In this document: positions 27,278 to 36,072 of the stretch, piece after piece | Layout: every line of letters begins with the position of its first letter | Numbering within the stretch: the stretch's first letter is position 1 | From: Bacteriovoracaceae bacterium UBA6200 | GTDB taxonomy: Bacteria > Bdellovibrionota > Bacteriovoracia > Bacteriovoracales > Bacteriovoracaceae | Assembly: GCA_002422605.1 (NCBI GenBank) | Contig: DISW01000008.1 | Span: 42,294-106,293, forward strand | DNA: 64,000 bases | Direction of reading: 5' to 3' | Translations under genes and position numbers: made by a program | Notes under the pieces: model-generated | The model's database searches: none | Told to the model about the DNA's origin: nothing | The model's input: only the letters and a program-made list of their open reading frames with translations

Positions 27278-28879
27278 TTAGAGTTGTTTTTCGATATCGA
27301 GAACTTGCTGCGCCAGTTGACCGTCATTTTTTATACGATCTGTGATGGTTTTAATGGCGTGAAGAACTGTCGAGTGATCTCGCCCGGAGAAGTAATGACC
27401 ATTATCTTTCAGGGTAGGCTTGATCATCTTAGAGATAAGATACATGGCTACCTGACGAGGAAGAGCGACCTCTTTGGTCTTGGCCTTACCGCGGATGTCC
27501 CCAACAGGAATTTTATAATAGTTGGCCACGGTCTTAGTAATAGACTCAATAGTCACATGCTTTTGGTTCTCTAATTCTTCGCTTAGTTTCAGGTGTTCTT
27601 TGGCCATTTCAAGATCAATATCGACCTTTAAAATAGAAGTAACGGCACCCAACTTAATAAGACACCCTTCAAGCTCACGGATGTTACTCTTCACACATTT
27701 TGCTACCAGGTTTACCACGTCATCACTTAAATAGACGTCTTTCTCAATGGCCTTCTTTTTAAGAATAGCGATACGAGTTTCCAGGTCTGGTTGCTGGATC
27801 TCAACTGGTAGAGCAGAGGAGAGCCTGGTGCGAATTCTGTCTTCAATACCATCAATCTCTTTCGGTGTTTTATCAGAGGTGAAAACAAGCTGTTTTCCCT
27901 TACTAATGAGCTCATTAAAAATGTGGAAAAACATCTCCTGAGTTGCAATTTTATTCTTCAACTCGTGGATATCATCAATAATTAAAATGTCGGTATTTTC
28001 TGTATACTTCTTTTTAAATTCGATCGATTGATTATTCTTAATGTGTTCAACCAATTCATTCTGAAAACGGTTAGCTGAAATGATACAAATTCTTATGCTT
28101 GGATTATGCATTTGAACATAATTTGCAATCGCATGAATAAGGTGGGTTTTCCCTAAACCTGAACCACCATATATATAGAGAGCCGGATAAGTTTTACCAG
28201 GCTCTTTGGCAACTGCCATGGCCAGGGCTTGGGCAATATTATTTGAAGGACCAGTAATAAAGTTGTTGAAGGTCTTGTTCAAATCTATTTGAGTAGTGCT
28301 ATTGCCGGTTTGGTGCTCGATGTATTTAGAGTCGATGGCCCTAATATTGTCATCTTTTGTAGGTTCCAGATCTTCAATAAAGAAGGTCGTATTTTTAACA
28401 GAATCATTCTTTTTAGGTTTTAGAGAATTAAGAATGTTATCGTTGTTGGAACTTAAGCTATTCGATGGAGTTCCTAGAACTTGGATATTGATAAGATATT
28501 CTTTGCCTAAAATATTCATCAGGGCCTGTTTTAAAGTTTCAGAGTATTGGTTCTCCACAACTTTTTTAATAAAACTGGTGGTGACTAATACTTCTACTGA
28601 CTTCTCTTGAATGGCGGAAACAGTAAAAGAGCTCGCGAAATAGGCATGATATTTATTAGGGCTGATAAGACTTTTAATAGTTTCGAGGAGAGCATCAGTA
28701 ACAGATTTGAGCTCATCGGAGGTGAATTCTTCAGATAACACCTTGGATTCTTTAGGTGAACTGATGGATTTAACCGCTTCCTGAATGATAACAGGGTGAA
28801 CTTCTTTGACCGGCTGGGCAGGTGCTTCTGAGAGTCCGTCTAGTTTTAAAAAATGGTTGAATGGAAACTTTTGAGTCAT
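27278..28879 (-). CDS. dnaA: Chromosomal replication initiator DnaA
   Basis: Initiator ATPase that melts oriC. The AAA+ domain has Walker A YGGSGLGKTHLIHAIANY (about residues 237-254) and Walker B ILIIDDIHELKNK, and the DNA-binding domain IV ends with SGRDHSTVLHAIKTI. The protein has 533 residues, longer than the usual 450-470: about 50 residues precede domain I, which begins near TSDELKSVTDALLETI, and the linker domain II is serine/asparagine-rich. Within domain IV, the segment usually like LPEIGRAFGGRDH reads LKDNGHYFSGRDH. No strong ribosome site is seen before the ATG. Divergent from rpmH. Confidence 0.98.
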   Translation of the reverse strand: MTQKFPFNHFLKLDGLSEAPAQPVKEVHPVIIQEAVKSISSPKESKVLSEEFTSDELKSVTDALLETIKSLISPNKYHAYFASSFTVSAIQEKSVEVLVTTSFIKKVVENQYSETLKQALMNILGKEYLINIQVLGTPSNSLSSNNDNILNSLKPKKNDSVKNTTFFIEDLEPTKDDNIRAIDSKYIEHQTGNSTTQIDLNKTFNNFITGPSNNIAQALAMAVAKEPGKTYPALYIYGGSGLGKTHLIHAIANYVQMHNPSIRICIISANRFQNELVEHIKNNQSIEFKKKYTENTDILIIDDIHELKNKIATQEMFFHIFNELISKGKQLVFTSDKTPKEIDGIEDRIRTRLSSALPVEIQQPDLETRIAILKKKAIEKDVYLSDDVVNLVAKCVKSNIRELEGCLIKLGAVTSILKVDIDLEMAKEHLKLSEELENQKHVTIESITKTVANYYKIPVGDIRGKAKTKEVALPRQVAMYLISKMIKPTLKDNGHYFSGRDHSTVLHAIKTITDRIKNDGQLAQQVLDIEKQL

Positions 28880-29000
28880 TGTATATAAATTTTCTTGAGA
28901 AAGGTTTAAAAAAGCTTAAGAGTGGTAACACTTCCCCGAATGATAATCAATGCTGGGCCTCTTACAAGACCTTACTCTAAATCCTGATTTACAAATATTA

Positions 29001-29029
29001 TTGACCCAACCGCAAATTTCCTGTAATAA
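29001..29029 (+). promoter_or_regulatory. Candidate promoter for rpmH-rnpA-yidD-yidC
   Basis: TTGACC (29001-29006), 17-bp spacer, TAATAA (29024-29029), about 48 bp before the rpmH start in the dnaA-rpmH spacer (28880-29076). The -35 is strong and the -10 weak. Apart from this the 197-bp spacer shows nothing I can name. Confidence 0.5.
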
Positions 29030-29076
29030 GGACATTCCGAAAAATTTACAAAAGTTATTTTCCGAAGGATCTCAAT

Positions 29077-29235
29077 ATGAGTATGCAAAAAAGAACTTGG
29101 CAGCCAAAGAAACTTAAAAGACTTCGTGATCACGGATTCCTAGCAAGAATGGCAACTGCCGGTGGTAAAAAAGTTATCAGCCGTCGTCGTGCTAAAGGCC
29201 GTAAGCAGTTAACTGTTTCTACAGGTACGAAGTAA
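29077..29235 (+). CDS. rpmH: 50S ribosomal protein L34
   Basis: A 52-residue basic ribosomal protein. It shows the family pattern KRTWQPKKLKRLRDHGFLAR, then RMATAGGKKVISRRRAKGRK. The ATG at 29077 is preceded by GAAGGA at good spacing; a second in-frame ATG two codons later would give MQKRTWQP, closer to the usual L34 start. It opens the classic rpmH-rnpA-yidD-yidC-mnmE run. Confidence 0.97.
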   Translation: MSMQKRTWQPKKLKRLRDHGFLARMATAGGKKVISRRRAKGRKQLTVSTGTK

Positions 29236-29244
29236 TTTTAAGAG

Positions 29245-29601
29245 ATGAGTTCTGCCACTTTTGGCTTTCCTAAATCTCTCAAACTTACCCACAAAAAAGA
29301 TTTTGAATATCTTCGTGAACAAAGCTCGCGTGGCTTTGTTCACCCTTTAGTTTGTTTTCACAAACCGTCGCGTATTAATTCCCTTCATTCACGGATTGGC
29401 TTCAGTATCTCTCGTAAGATAGGTAAGGCCCACGATCGTAATCGTCTCAAAAGAATTTTGAGAGAGGAGTATCGATTGTATCCTGAATTAAAGACACTTC
29501 CGATTGATATGCTGTTTGTGATTATTAAGACCCCTGATTCTGAGAATCAATTAAGAGAGGCTTTTGCTCGCCTGGCGCGCCAGCTTTGTGCGCGCAAATG
29601 A
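29245..29601 (+). CDS. rnpA: Ribonuclease P protein component
   Basis: Protein partner of the RNase P RNA, which trims tRNA 5' ends. It has 118 residues with the N-terminal KSLKLTHKKDFEYL-type start, GFSISRKIGKAHDRN, and the RNA-binding motif RNRLKRILREEYR (about residues 65-77). It lies 9 bp after rpmH and overlaps yidD by 4 bp. The RNase P RNA gene is not in this window. Confidence 0.96.
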   Translation: MSSATFGFPKSLKLTHKKDFEYLREQSSRGFVHPLVCFHKPSRINSLHSRIGFSISRKIGKAHDRNRLKRILREEYRLYPELKTLPIDMLFVIIKTPDSENQLREAFARLARQLCARK

Positions 29602-29807
29602 ATAAGCTTGCGGATTTTTTCATAAGATTTTATCAGATTTGTCTCTCACCGTTTCTTGGTTCAAATTGTCGGTTTTATCCTTCTTGTTCGCAATATTCTC
29701 GTGAGTGCTTTAAGAAGTTTTCCTTCGGAAAAGCTTTGTGGTATTCATGTCGGCGTATTTGTAAATGTCATCCGTATCATCCGGGTGGGCACGACCCCGT
29801 GCCCTAA
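29598..29807 (+). CDS. yidD: Membrane protein insertion efficiency factor YidD
   Basis: Small membrane-associated protein that aids YidC-dependent insertion. It has 69 residues with the family cysteine pattern: FYQICLSPFLGSNCRFYPSC followed by YSRECF and the GGHDPVP ending. The ATG at 29598 forms an ATGA overlap with the rnpA stop; an upstream TTG at 29586 is in frame but less likely. It lies 25 bp before yidC. Confidence 0.95.
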   Translation: MNKLADFFIRFYQICLSPFLGSNCRFYPSCSQYSRECFKKFSFGKALWYSCRRICKCHPYHPGGHDPVP

Positions 29808-29832
29808 TTATTTCTGTATTGGAGATGTATAA

Positions 29833-31296
29833 ATGGGTTCAGAGCAGCGTAACGCTTTAGTAGCAGTGGTTCTTTCAGGTTTAATTCTATTTGGTTGGCA
29901 ATATTACTTTGCTCCTCCCCAAACTCCGGTTACCGCCCCTATAGAACCAACTGTCACAACAACTGAGCAAACTGCTCCAGTAGCAGCTTCAGATAAAACC
30001 ACCGATGGTCCTATAGAACCAGTGGCGGCCGAAACTTTCACAGTCAGTGGGGCAGGCGTAGCAGTTACCTTCGATAACACTCTTTCTGTAACAAACTTCG
30101 AGAATCCACAAGCGGCTTTCACATTTAAAAATACAGTTGATTCAGAAAAGCCAATGCGAGTGGAATTTGATTTCGGCCGTGGCTTTGAAACGATTCATTT
30201 TGCTAAAGCATCTGAGAGTAAGACTTTCGTCAATTCTGCAAATGAAGTGACAGCACAAGTACTTATCAATGAAACTGGCACAGTTAACTTTAAAGTTAAT
30301 TCACCAAAAGCTTTCAAATACCGCTTCGTTTATAAGAGTGAAAACAAGAAACTTGAAAACGGTCAGGAAAGAGTTTTCGCTTTCTACACTGATGAATTAA
30401 ATCGCGAAATCGTAGGTGAGGAAGATTCAGGTGACCGTGCTATCAAGTGGGCGGGAGTTGATTTTAACTATCATCTTTTTGCTACCTACTTTGAAAAAGC
30501 TTCTCCACTTCTTTACCGTCTTGGTGCTGATAAAACTTTCTCTATGTACTCTAACGTTGCTGGCAATGAACTTTCTTACGGAGTTGTATTTGCCAAGAAA
30601 GAATACAACGACCTTACGGCCCTCGGTCACAACCTAAACCAATCTGTTGATTTTGGTTTTTTTGGATTCTTCGCAGTCTGGATTTTAAAAGGATTACAAT
30701 TCTTTTATAAGTTCATTCCGAACTATGGTGTTTCAATTATTCTTTTAACACTTCTCATTCGTTTAATTACTTTCCCTCTTCAGTATAAGTCTTTTGTCTC
30801 TATGAAAAAACTTCAGTTGGTTCAACCTGAACTAACAAAGATCAGAGAGAAATTTAAAGATGATCCACAAAGAATGCAAAAAGAGAGCATGGAACTTTTC
30901 CGCAAATCAGGGGCCAATCCTTTGGGCGGTTGTTTACCACTTCTTCTTCAGATGCCGGTATTCTTTGCGTTTTATAAAGTGCTTTATTCTGCAGTTGAAC
31001 TAGTTGATGCTCCATTCATGTTATGGCTTCAGGATCTTTCAAATAAAGATCCATACTATGTTCTTCCGGTTCTTATGACAGGTGCTATGTTCCTTCAACA
31101 GAAGCTAACACCGAATACAATTACGGATCCGATGCAGAAGAAGATGATGCTTTTCATGCCACTAGTATTTGGTGTGATCATGAAAGATCTTCCTTCTGGT
31201 CTTTCTCTTTATATTTTTGTTTCTACCATCTTTGGTATTCTTCAGCAGATGATGGTGTTCAACTCTAAAGCTACGAAGTCACCTGTTGTTGTATGA
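29833..31296 (+). CDS. yidC: Membrane protein insertase YidC
   Basis: Inserts membrane proteins alone or with SecYEG. The 487-residue protein has an N-terminal anchor (about 8-25), a proline/threonine/alanine-rich linker, a large periplasmic beta domain (about 70-270) and the conserved five-helix core with SMKKLQLVQPELTKIREKFK, FRKSGANPLGGCLPLLLQMP and the final QQMMVF region. The periplasmic domain marks the Gram-negative form. The linker contains two copies of the CTATAG palindrome, each encoding PIEP. It overlaps mnmE by 4 bp. Confidence 0.97.
   Translation: MGSEQRNALVAVVLSGLILFGWQYYFAPPQTPVTAPIEPTVTTTEQTAPVAASDKTTDGPIEPVAAETFTVSGAGVAVTFDNTLSVTNFENPQAAFTFKNTVDSEKPMRVEFDFGRGFETIHFAKASESKTFVNSANEVTAQVLINETGTVNFKVNSPKAFKYRFVYKSENKKLENGQERVFAFYTDELNREIVGEEDSGDRAIKWAGVDFNYHLFATYFEKASPLLYRLGADKTFSMYSNVAGNELSYGVVFAKKEYNDLTALGHNLNQSVDFGFFGFFAVWILKGLQFFYKFIPNYGVSIILLTLLIRLITFPLQYKSFVSMKKLQLVQPELTKIREKFKDDPQRMQKESMELFRKSGANPLGGCLPLLLQMPVFFAFYKVLYSAVELVDAPFMLWLQDLSNKDPYYVLPVLMTGAMFLQQKLTPNTITDPMQKKMMLFMPLVFGVIMKDLPSGLSLYIFVSTIFGILQQMMVFNSKATKSPVVV
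29935..29948. repeat. CTATAG palindromic motif, copy 1 (in yidC)
   Basis: GCCCCTATAGAACC, a match to GSYYCTATAGRRSC. The surrounding 18 bp (29933-29950) are identical, on the opposite strand, to those around copy 5 at 32353-32370. Confidence 0.8.
30007..30020. repeat. CTATAG palindromic motif, copy 2 (in yidC)
   Basis: GGTCCTATAGAACC, 72 bp after copy 1; the same 15-bp string including the following A recurs at copy 3. Confidence 0.8.
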
Positions 31297-32666
31297 AGTT
31301 TCTTTATTCGGACGGACCGATCATTGCTTGCAGCACTTGTACCCTTGCTCATGCAGCGATGGCGGTCATCCGGATCTCCGGTTTTAAAAAACTCTCTGAA
31401 TTTGCACCCTTTTTTAAGAAAAACCTGGCTGGTCCTATAGAACCACGCCGGGTTTATTACACCCAGTTGGTCCTACAGGGGCAAATTTTAGACGACCTCT
31501 GTTTTACCTATTTTGAGGGGCCTCATAGCTATAACGGGGAAAATATCCTGGAACTCTCTGTTCACGGGAATACCCTCAATATTGAGCGTATTATTGACCT
31601 TTTTATTAAAGAGGGCGGTTGTACCCTGGCTTCACCCGGAGAATTTACTTATAGGGCCCTTAAGAACAAGAAGTTGACCCTTTCTCAAGTAGAGGGTCTG
31701 GATTTATTTTTAAATGCTAATTCCGGCTATGCCCTGGACCAGGGTTTGTCGCTTTTAAGTGGTAATCTCCAGGAAGCTTATCAGGAACTCTTTGATCTCT
31801 TTTTGAAGCATAAAGCATCCTTAGAACTCGCTATTGATTTTTCAGATGATGTAGGTGAGGAAGCTGCCAAGAAACACTTCGATGATTCATTAACGGTATT
31901 TGCAAATAAGTTTCAGGCATTAGTTAAACGGGTTCAACCGATGGATCATAATTTGATTCAACCAGAACTCGTTCTGGCCGGTCTTCCTAATTCTGGAAAA
32001 AGTTCATTATTCAATTTTCTCCTCTCAGAAGAGCGAGCGATAGTTTCAAATATTGCAGGAACCACCAGGGATTATTTAACCGAAACTCTTCTCATAGAGG
32101 GTGTTAAGTACAAGTTGATTGATACCGCCGGTATTCGTGAATCAGAAGACACGATCGAATCAGAAGGAATTAAACGAACTAAAAAGAAATTGAAGGATAG
32201 TTTTTATTCTATTCTATTGATTAATCCATTTGAGATTGTTGAAGGTTTCGCTGAACTCATGGAGCAGCAGTTTGATTTAATGCTTTTCACTCATGCCGAT
32301 CTTCCGGATTTTGAAGCAGAAAAAGCGAAGTTGGTTTCTCTTTATCCTTCACTTGGTTCTATAGGGGCGGTTGATTTACGAAATCCATCCCGCGACTGGG
32401 AAGTAGAGCTCTTAAAGCTTATAAATAAAAAGTATTTAAAAGAGGTTTCTTCTAAACCAATATTGTTGGACAGACATAAGCATTTAATATTACAAGCTAG
32501 TCAGGTATTAACGAATTATCAACAGCTTAGCACCGAAGAAAGTGACGTAGCGATTCTTTCGCAAGAATTAAATGCTATGGGGCATTGTATTTCAGAACTC
32601 ATAGGTATAGTTTCACCAGACCAAATCTTAAATTCTATTTTCTCTAATTTTTGTATCGGAAAATAG
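31293..32666 (+). CDS. mnmE: tRNA modification GTPase MnmE
   Basis: With MnmG it installs the 5-carboxymethylaminomethyl group on the wobble uridine of certain tRNAs. It has 457 residues: a tetrahydrofolate-binding N-domain (about 1-125, with YNGENILELSVHGN), a helical domain, an inserted G domain (GLPNSGKSSLFNFLL at about 230; DTAG switch II as LIDTAGIRESEDTIE), and the C-terminal FCIGK. It overlaps yidC by 4 bp. A parS site separates it from mnmG, and it carries three CTATAG palindromes. Confidence 0.97.
   Translation: MKFLYSDGPIIACSTCTLAHAAMAVIRISGFKKLSEFAPFFKKNLAGPIEPRRVYYTQLVLQGQILDDLCFTYFEGPHSYNGENILELSVHGNTLNIERIIDLFIKEGGCTLASPGEFTYRALKNKKLTLSQVEGLDLFLNANSGYALDQGLSLLSGNLQEAYQELFDLFLKHKASLELAIDFSDDVGEEAAKKHFDDSLTVFANKFQALVKRVQPMDHNLIQPELVLAGLPNSGKSSLFNFLLSEERAIVSNIAGTTRDYLTETLLIEGVKYKLIDTAGIRESEDTIESEGIKRTKKKLKDSFYSILLINPFEIVEGFAELMEQQFDLMLFTHADLPDFEAEKAKLVSLYPSLGSIGAVDLRNPSRDWEVELLKLINKKYLKEVSSKPILLDRHKHLILQASQVLTNYQQLSTEESDVAILSQELNAMGHCISELIGIVSPDQILNSIFSNFCIGK
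31431..31444. repeat. CTATAG palindromic motif, copy 3 (in mnmE)
   Basis: GGTCCTATAGAACC, identical to copy 2. Confidence 0.8.
31469..31482. repeat. CTATAG palindromic motif, copy 4 (in mnmE, one mismatch)
   Basis: GGTCCTACAGGGGC: fits the consensus except C for T in the centre. It lies 38 bp from copy 3 start to start. Confidence 0.55.
32355..32368. repeat. CTATAG palindromic motif, copy 5 (in mnmE, inverted)
   Basis: GGTTCTATAGGGGC, the reverse complement of copy 1, with the identity extending over 18 bp (32353-32370). The encoded peptide (GSIGA) differs from that of copy 1, so DNA rather than protein is conserved. Confidence 0.8.
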
Positions 32667-32669
32667 AAT

Positions 32670-32685
32670 TGTTCCACGTGGAACA
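32670..32685. promoter_or_regulatory. parS: parS site 1
   Basis: TGTTCCACGTGGAACA, the perfect 16-bp ParB-binding palindrome known from Bacillus and most bacteria. It lies between the mnmE stop and the mnmG ribosome site, about 3.4 kb from parB. Confidence 0.97.
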
Positions 32686-32699
32686 TTTTCGAGGAAAAG

Positions 32700-34547
32700 A
32701 TGAATAACTTCGACATTATTGTTGTTGGCGGCGGCCACGCTGGGATTGAAGCTGCCTACATAGCTTCCCAGTTTAAATTAAATATTGCGATCATTACTAT
32801 ACCTGGAATCGGCCTTGGATCAGCTCCATGTAATCCTTCAGTGGGCGGAGTAGGTAAAGGTCAAGTGGTTCGTGAGATAGATGCACTTGGTGGTCTCATG
32901 GGAATCCTGGCCGATAAAGCCGGAATCCAGTACCGAACTTTAAACGACTCTAAAGGTTTTGCTGTTCAGTCTTCTCGAGTTCAGATTGATAAAGAACGCT
33001 ACTCTTTAGAAGCCGAAGCTCTTATTGCAACGATCCCAAACATCACGGTCTTAAGAGAAAAAGTAACCACTATTGAACATGTCGATGGCCTTTATAGAAT
33101 AACGGGTATCAATACTTATTCAGCACCCAAAGTTATCATGACAGTTGGAACCTTCCTTAATGGGAAGCTTCACACCGGAAGTGAACAATCTTATGGTGGA
33201 AGAGTAGGTTGTGAGCCTTCTAAAGGCTTGACCGATATTTTTTCAAGTATAAAGACACGCCCCCAGAGATTTAAAACTGGAACACCTCCAAGACTCGCTA
33301 AAACTTCTATTAATTATGAAAAATTAGAAGAACAGCCCTCTGATTCTACCGTTAGGAACTTTCATTGCCTGCATTTGCCTTTTGAAAGGCATGTTCAGCA
33401 GGCTTCTTGTTATCTTGCTCACACTAATGAAGAAACGATGAGTGTGATTCGTGCCAACAAAGAGAAAAGTCCTATGTTTAATGGACAGATTCAAGGAGTA
33501 GGTGCTCGTTATTGTCCTTCTATTGAAGATAAAGCCTTTCGTTATCCAGATAAAAATATCCATCATGTCTTTATTGAACCAGAAGGACTTGAAATAGATA
33601 CAATGTATCCTTCAGGAATTTCTTCTTCTCTACCAAAAGAAGTTCAAGAACAGTACGTGAGATCTATTTCTGGTCTAGAGAATGCAGAAATTCTCGTTTA
33701 TGGATATGCAGTCGAATATGATGTGATTGATACGACCGACTTAAATCTCACCTTAGAGCACACCGAATTGAGTGGTTTATACTTCGCAGGCCAGGTAAAT
33801 GGCACATCTGGATACGAAGAAGCCGCTGGGCAAGGCTTAATAGCAGGTGCAAACGCCGCCTTAGCGATTCTCGAGCGAAATCCGCTCATTTTGAGTAGGC
33901 ACGAGTCTTATATAGGGGTCATGATCGAAGATTTGACCTCAAATACCAGAGATGAGCCTTATCGATTGTTTACTGCCCGATCAGAGAACAGATTATTCAT
34001 CAGAGAAGACAATTCTCTATTGAGGATGCGCCCCTATAGGAGCAGTTTGGGGTTAAGTCTGCCTCTGGATCAATATCAGGAAAATTTTCTCACCCAGTAC
34101 GAAGATCTCATGAACTTTTGCGATGAGACTATGATTTCTGAAAAATCTCCTCTCATGCAGCAGTTCTCTGGAGAAGGGGAGCAAAGACAACTTGTTCGCC
34201 GCATGAGTGTAACTGAATTACTGAAGCAAGCATGGTTAAATCCAATAACCACTCTCATAGAGGTATTTAGCCATTTTGGCCTACAGGTTTCCTATGATCT
34301 GGTGAGATCAGTGGCCATTTCTAAGAAATACGATGGCTATATCAAGCGATCAGAAGATCAATTTGAAAAATTAAAGAAGATGGACGGAATGAAGATCGAT
34401 TGGCAGCAAATAGCCTCTTCTTCCAACGTTTCATTCGAGTGTAAGCAGAGAATCGCTCGTATTAAACCCGATACCTTCGGGCAGTTGAAGTTGATTGAGG
34501 GAATCCGTCCCGCGACATTAGCAGTAGTAGCAGCAAAGGCATTATAA
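32700..34547 (+). CDS. mnmG: tRNA modification FAD-enzyme MnmG (GidA)
   Basis: FAD-dependent partner of MnmE in wobble-uridine modification. It has 615 residues with the dinucleotide fold VVGGGHAGIEAA at the N-terminus, CNPSVGGVGKGQVVREIDAL (about 42-61), TGTPPRL, and GQVNGTSGYEEAAGQGLIAG (about 362-381). The start has GAGGA directly upstream, just after parS site 1. It overlaps rsmG by 1 bp (TAATG). One CTATAG palindrome is embedded at 34030. Confidence 0.97.
   Translation: MNNFDIIVVGGGHAGIEAAYIASQFKLNIAIITIPGIGLGSAPCNPSVGGVGKGQVVREIDALGGLMGILADKAGIQYRTLNDSKGFAVQSSRVQIDKERYSLEAEALIATIPNITVLREKVTTIEHVDGLYRITGINTYSAPKVIMTVGTFLNGKLHTGSEQSYGGRVGCEPSKGLTDIFSSIKTRPQRFKTGTPPRLAKTSINYEKLEEQPSDSTVRNFHCLHLPFERHVQQASCYLAHTNEETMSVIRANKEKSPMFNGQIQGVGARYCPSIEDKAFRYPDKNIHHVFIEPEGLEIDTMYPSGISSSLPKEVQEQYVRSISGLENAEILVYGYAVEYDVIDTTDLNLTLEHTELSGLYFAGQVNGTSGYEEAAGQGLIAGANAALAILERNPLILSRHESYIGVMIEDLTSNTRDEPYRLFTARSENRLFIREDNSLLRMRPYRSSLGLSLPLDQYQENFLTQYEDLMNFCDETMISEKSPLMQQFSGEGEQRQLVRRMSVTELLKQAWLNPITTLIEVFSHFGLQVSYDLVRSVAISKKYDGYIKRSEDQFEKLKKMDGMKIDWQQIASSSNVSFECKQRIARIKPDTFGQLKLIEGIRPATLAVVAAKAL
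34030..34043. repeat. CTATAG palindromic motif, copy 6 (in mnmG)
   Basis: GCCCCTATAGGAGC; fits the consensus on both arms. Encodes RPYRSS in mnmG, unlike the other copies. Confidence 0.7.
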
Positions 34548-35185
34548 TGTTGGATTTCTCTATTCGGTACTTAAACGTACTCAAAACAAAGTTAGCAGGT
34601 CTCAATCTCACCAATATCCTGGATCCAGATGAGTTTTATCACAAACAGATTCTGGACTCGATCAATCCTTACCTTCAGTCGGAATCTTTCAAGAAGGAGG
34701 TCCAGAAGAGAGGAGTGGTAGTAGATGTGGGTTTCGGTGGAGGCTTTCCTATTCTCCCTCTGGCCAAACTTCTGCCGGAGATCCAGTTTGTGGGAGTAGA
34801 GTCGAAGCGAAAAAAAGTGGATGCGGTCAAACTCATTGCTGAAGAGCTTGGTCTTACTAATGTGAAGTTGGTCCATTCCCGTCTCGAAGATTTTCTCTTT
34901 GATCGACCGGCCACTGTTACCTTTAAGGCAGTGGGAACAGTCGGCAATTATCTGCCTATCATTCGCCGTACCACTAGTGACATGACGGTCTTTTTTTACA
35001 AAGGGCCGAGCTTTATGGAGCTAGAGAAAAACGACATTGCTCACGTCGGACAAGAGTGGAAATTACTAGAAAATCAGCAGATTGAAGTGCCTGGCACTCA
35101 ACAGAGATTTTTAGTCTCTTTCGCAGCGAAAAATGTTCCACGTGGAACAGCTAAAACGCTTGTCAAACTCTCGGATATTCTCTAA
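34547..35185 (+). CDS. rsmG: 16S rRNA (guanine527-N7)-methyltransferase RsmG
   Basis: Methylates G527 of 16S rRNA. It has 212 residues with the SAM-binding motif VVDVGFGGGFPILPLAKLLP (about 62-81; most families have DVGSGGGFPGIPLA) and VESKRKKVDAVKLI. The C-terminal codons KNVPRGTA contain parS site 2, so the coding sequence has been fitted around a ParB site. It starts by stop-start overlap with mnmG and precedes parA by 38 bp. Confidence 0.95.
   Translation: MLDFSIRYLNVLKTKLAGLNLTNILDPDEFYHKQILDSINPYLQSESFKKEVQKRGVVVDVGFGGGFPILPLAKLLPEIQFVGVESKRKKVDAVKLIAEELGLTNVKLVHSRLEDFLFDRPATVTFKAVGTVGNYLPIIRRTTSDMTVFFYKGPSFMELEKNDIAHVGQEWKLLENQQIEVPGTQQRFLVSFAAKNVPRGTAKTLVKLSDIL
35134..35149. promoter_or_regulatory. 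parS: parS site 2
   Basis: A second perfect TGTTCCACGTGGAACA, inside the 3' end of rsmG, about 75 bp before parA and 2.46 kb from site 1. Confidence 0.97.
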
Positions 35186-35223
35186 AAATAGGGTACACAA
35201 TTTAATCGATAGCGGGGAACTAA

Positions 35224-36069
35224 ATGGCTAAAATCATTGCAGTCGCAAACCAAAAAGGTGGCGTAGGAAAGACGACAACTTCTGTCAACTTAAGCGCATG
35301 TCTCGCCGCAGCAGAAAAGAGAACTTTATTGATCGATCTCGATCCCCAGGGGAATGCGAGCTCGTGCCTTGGTGTAGAAAAAGACACTTTTGCAAAGGCC
35401 AATATTTATCACGCCCTCATTAACGAAGAGAGCTTTGATAACTGCATTTATAAAACCGAGCTTCCACTTCTGGATATTTGCCCGTCAAATAATGACCTGG
35501 TTGGAGCGGAGTTGGAACTGGTCCATATGTTTGCTCGTGAGTCGAAGTTAAAAGTCGCCCTTGAGCCTTTAATGAGCAAATACGACTATATCATTATCGA
35601 CTGCGCACCATCACTTAACCTTCTTACTGTGAACGCTTTTACAGCGGCCCATACTTACCTGGTTCCAATGCAGACCGAGTATTTAGCAATGGAAGGTCTT
35701 TCTCAGCTTTTAAATACTGTTCGCTTGATTCGTGCTTCTCTTAATCCGAAGCTAAGCCTGGAAGGCATTCTTCTGACTATGTACGACTCTCGAAACAATC
35801 TTTGTAAGCTCGTTGCGAACGATCTTATGACTCACTTTAAAGATGATATTCTTAAAACGATTATTCCTAGAAACGTGAAACTTTCTGAATGTACTTCATT
35901 CGGTAAGCCGATCATTCTTTACGATATTACTTCAAAGGGAAGTGAAGCATATCTCTCTCTGGCACGCGAAATTATTTTGAAGTCAGAGAAAAAACCTGAG
36001 ACAACTCAGGTGAAAATGCCTCTTACCAATCAGATTCCAAAATTTGAAGACTATCAGGTCCAGCCCTAG
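35224..36069 (+). CDS. parA: Chromosome partitioning ATPase ParA (Soj)
   Basis: ATPase that moves ParB-parS complexes during chromosome segregation. It has 281 residues with the deviant Walker A KGGVGKTTTSVNLSACLA (about 11-28), LIDLDPQGNASS and the IIIDCAPSLNLLTVNAF Walker B region. A tail of about 25 residues after the core is polar and proline-containing. GGGGAA lies seven bases before the ATG. It lies 3 bp before parB; the two form the chromosomal parABS system with the nearby parS sites. Confidence 0.97.
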   Translation: MAKIIAVANQKGGVGKTTTSVNLSACLAAAEKRTLLIDLDPQGNASSCLGVEKDTFAKANIYHALINEESFDNCIYKTELPLLDICPSNNDLVGAELELVHMFARESKLKVALEPLMSKYDYIIIDCAPSLNLLTVNAFTAAHTYLVPMQTEYLAMEGLSQLLNTVRLIRASLNPKLSLEGILLTMYDSRNNLCKLVANDLMTHFKDDILKTIIPRNVKLSECTSFGKPIILYDITSKGSEAYLSLAREIILKSEKKPETTQVKMPLTNQIPKFEDYQVQP

Positions 36070-36072
36070 GAG

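Noticed and set aside
28880..29076. dnaA-rpmH spacer as the replication origin
   Set aside because: No DnaA box and no repeats were seen; the dnaN-dnaA spacer has both.
33909..33919. TATATAGGGG in mnmG as an eighth palindrome copy
   Set aside because: The centre is shifted and only one arm matches; too weak to count.
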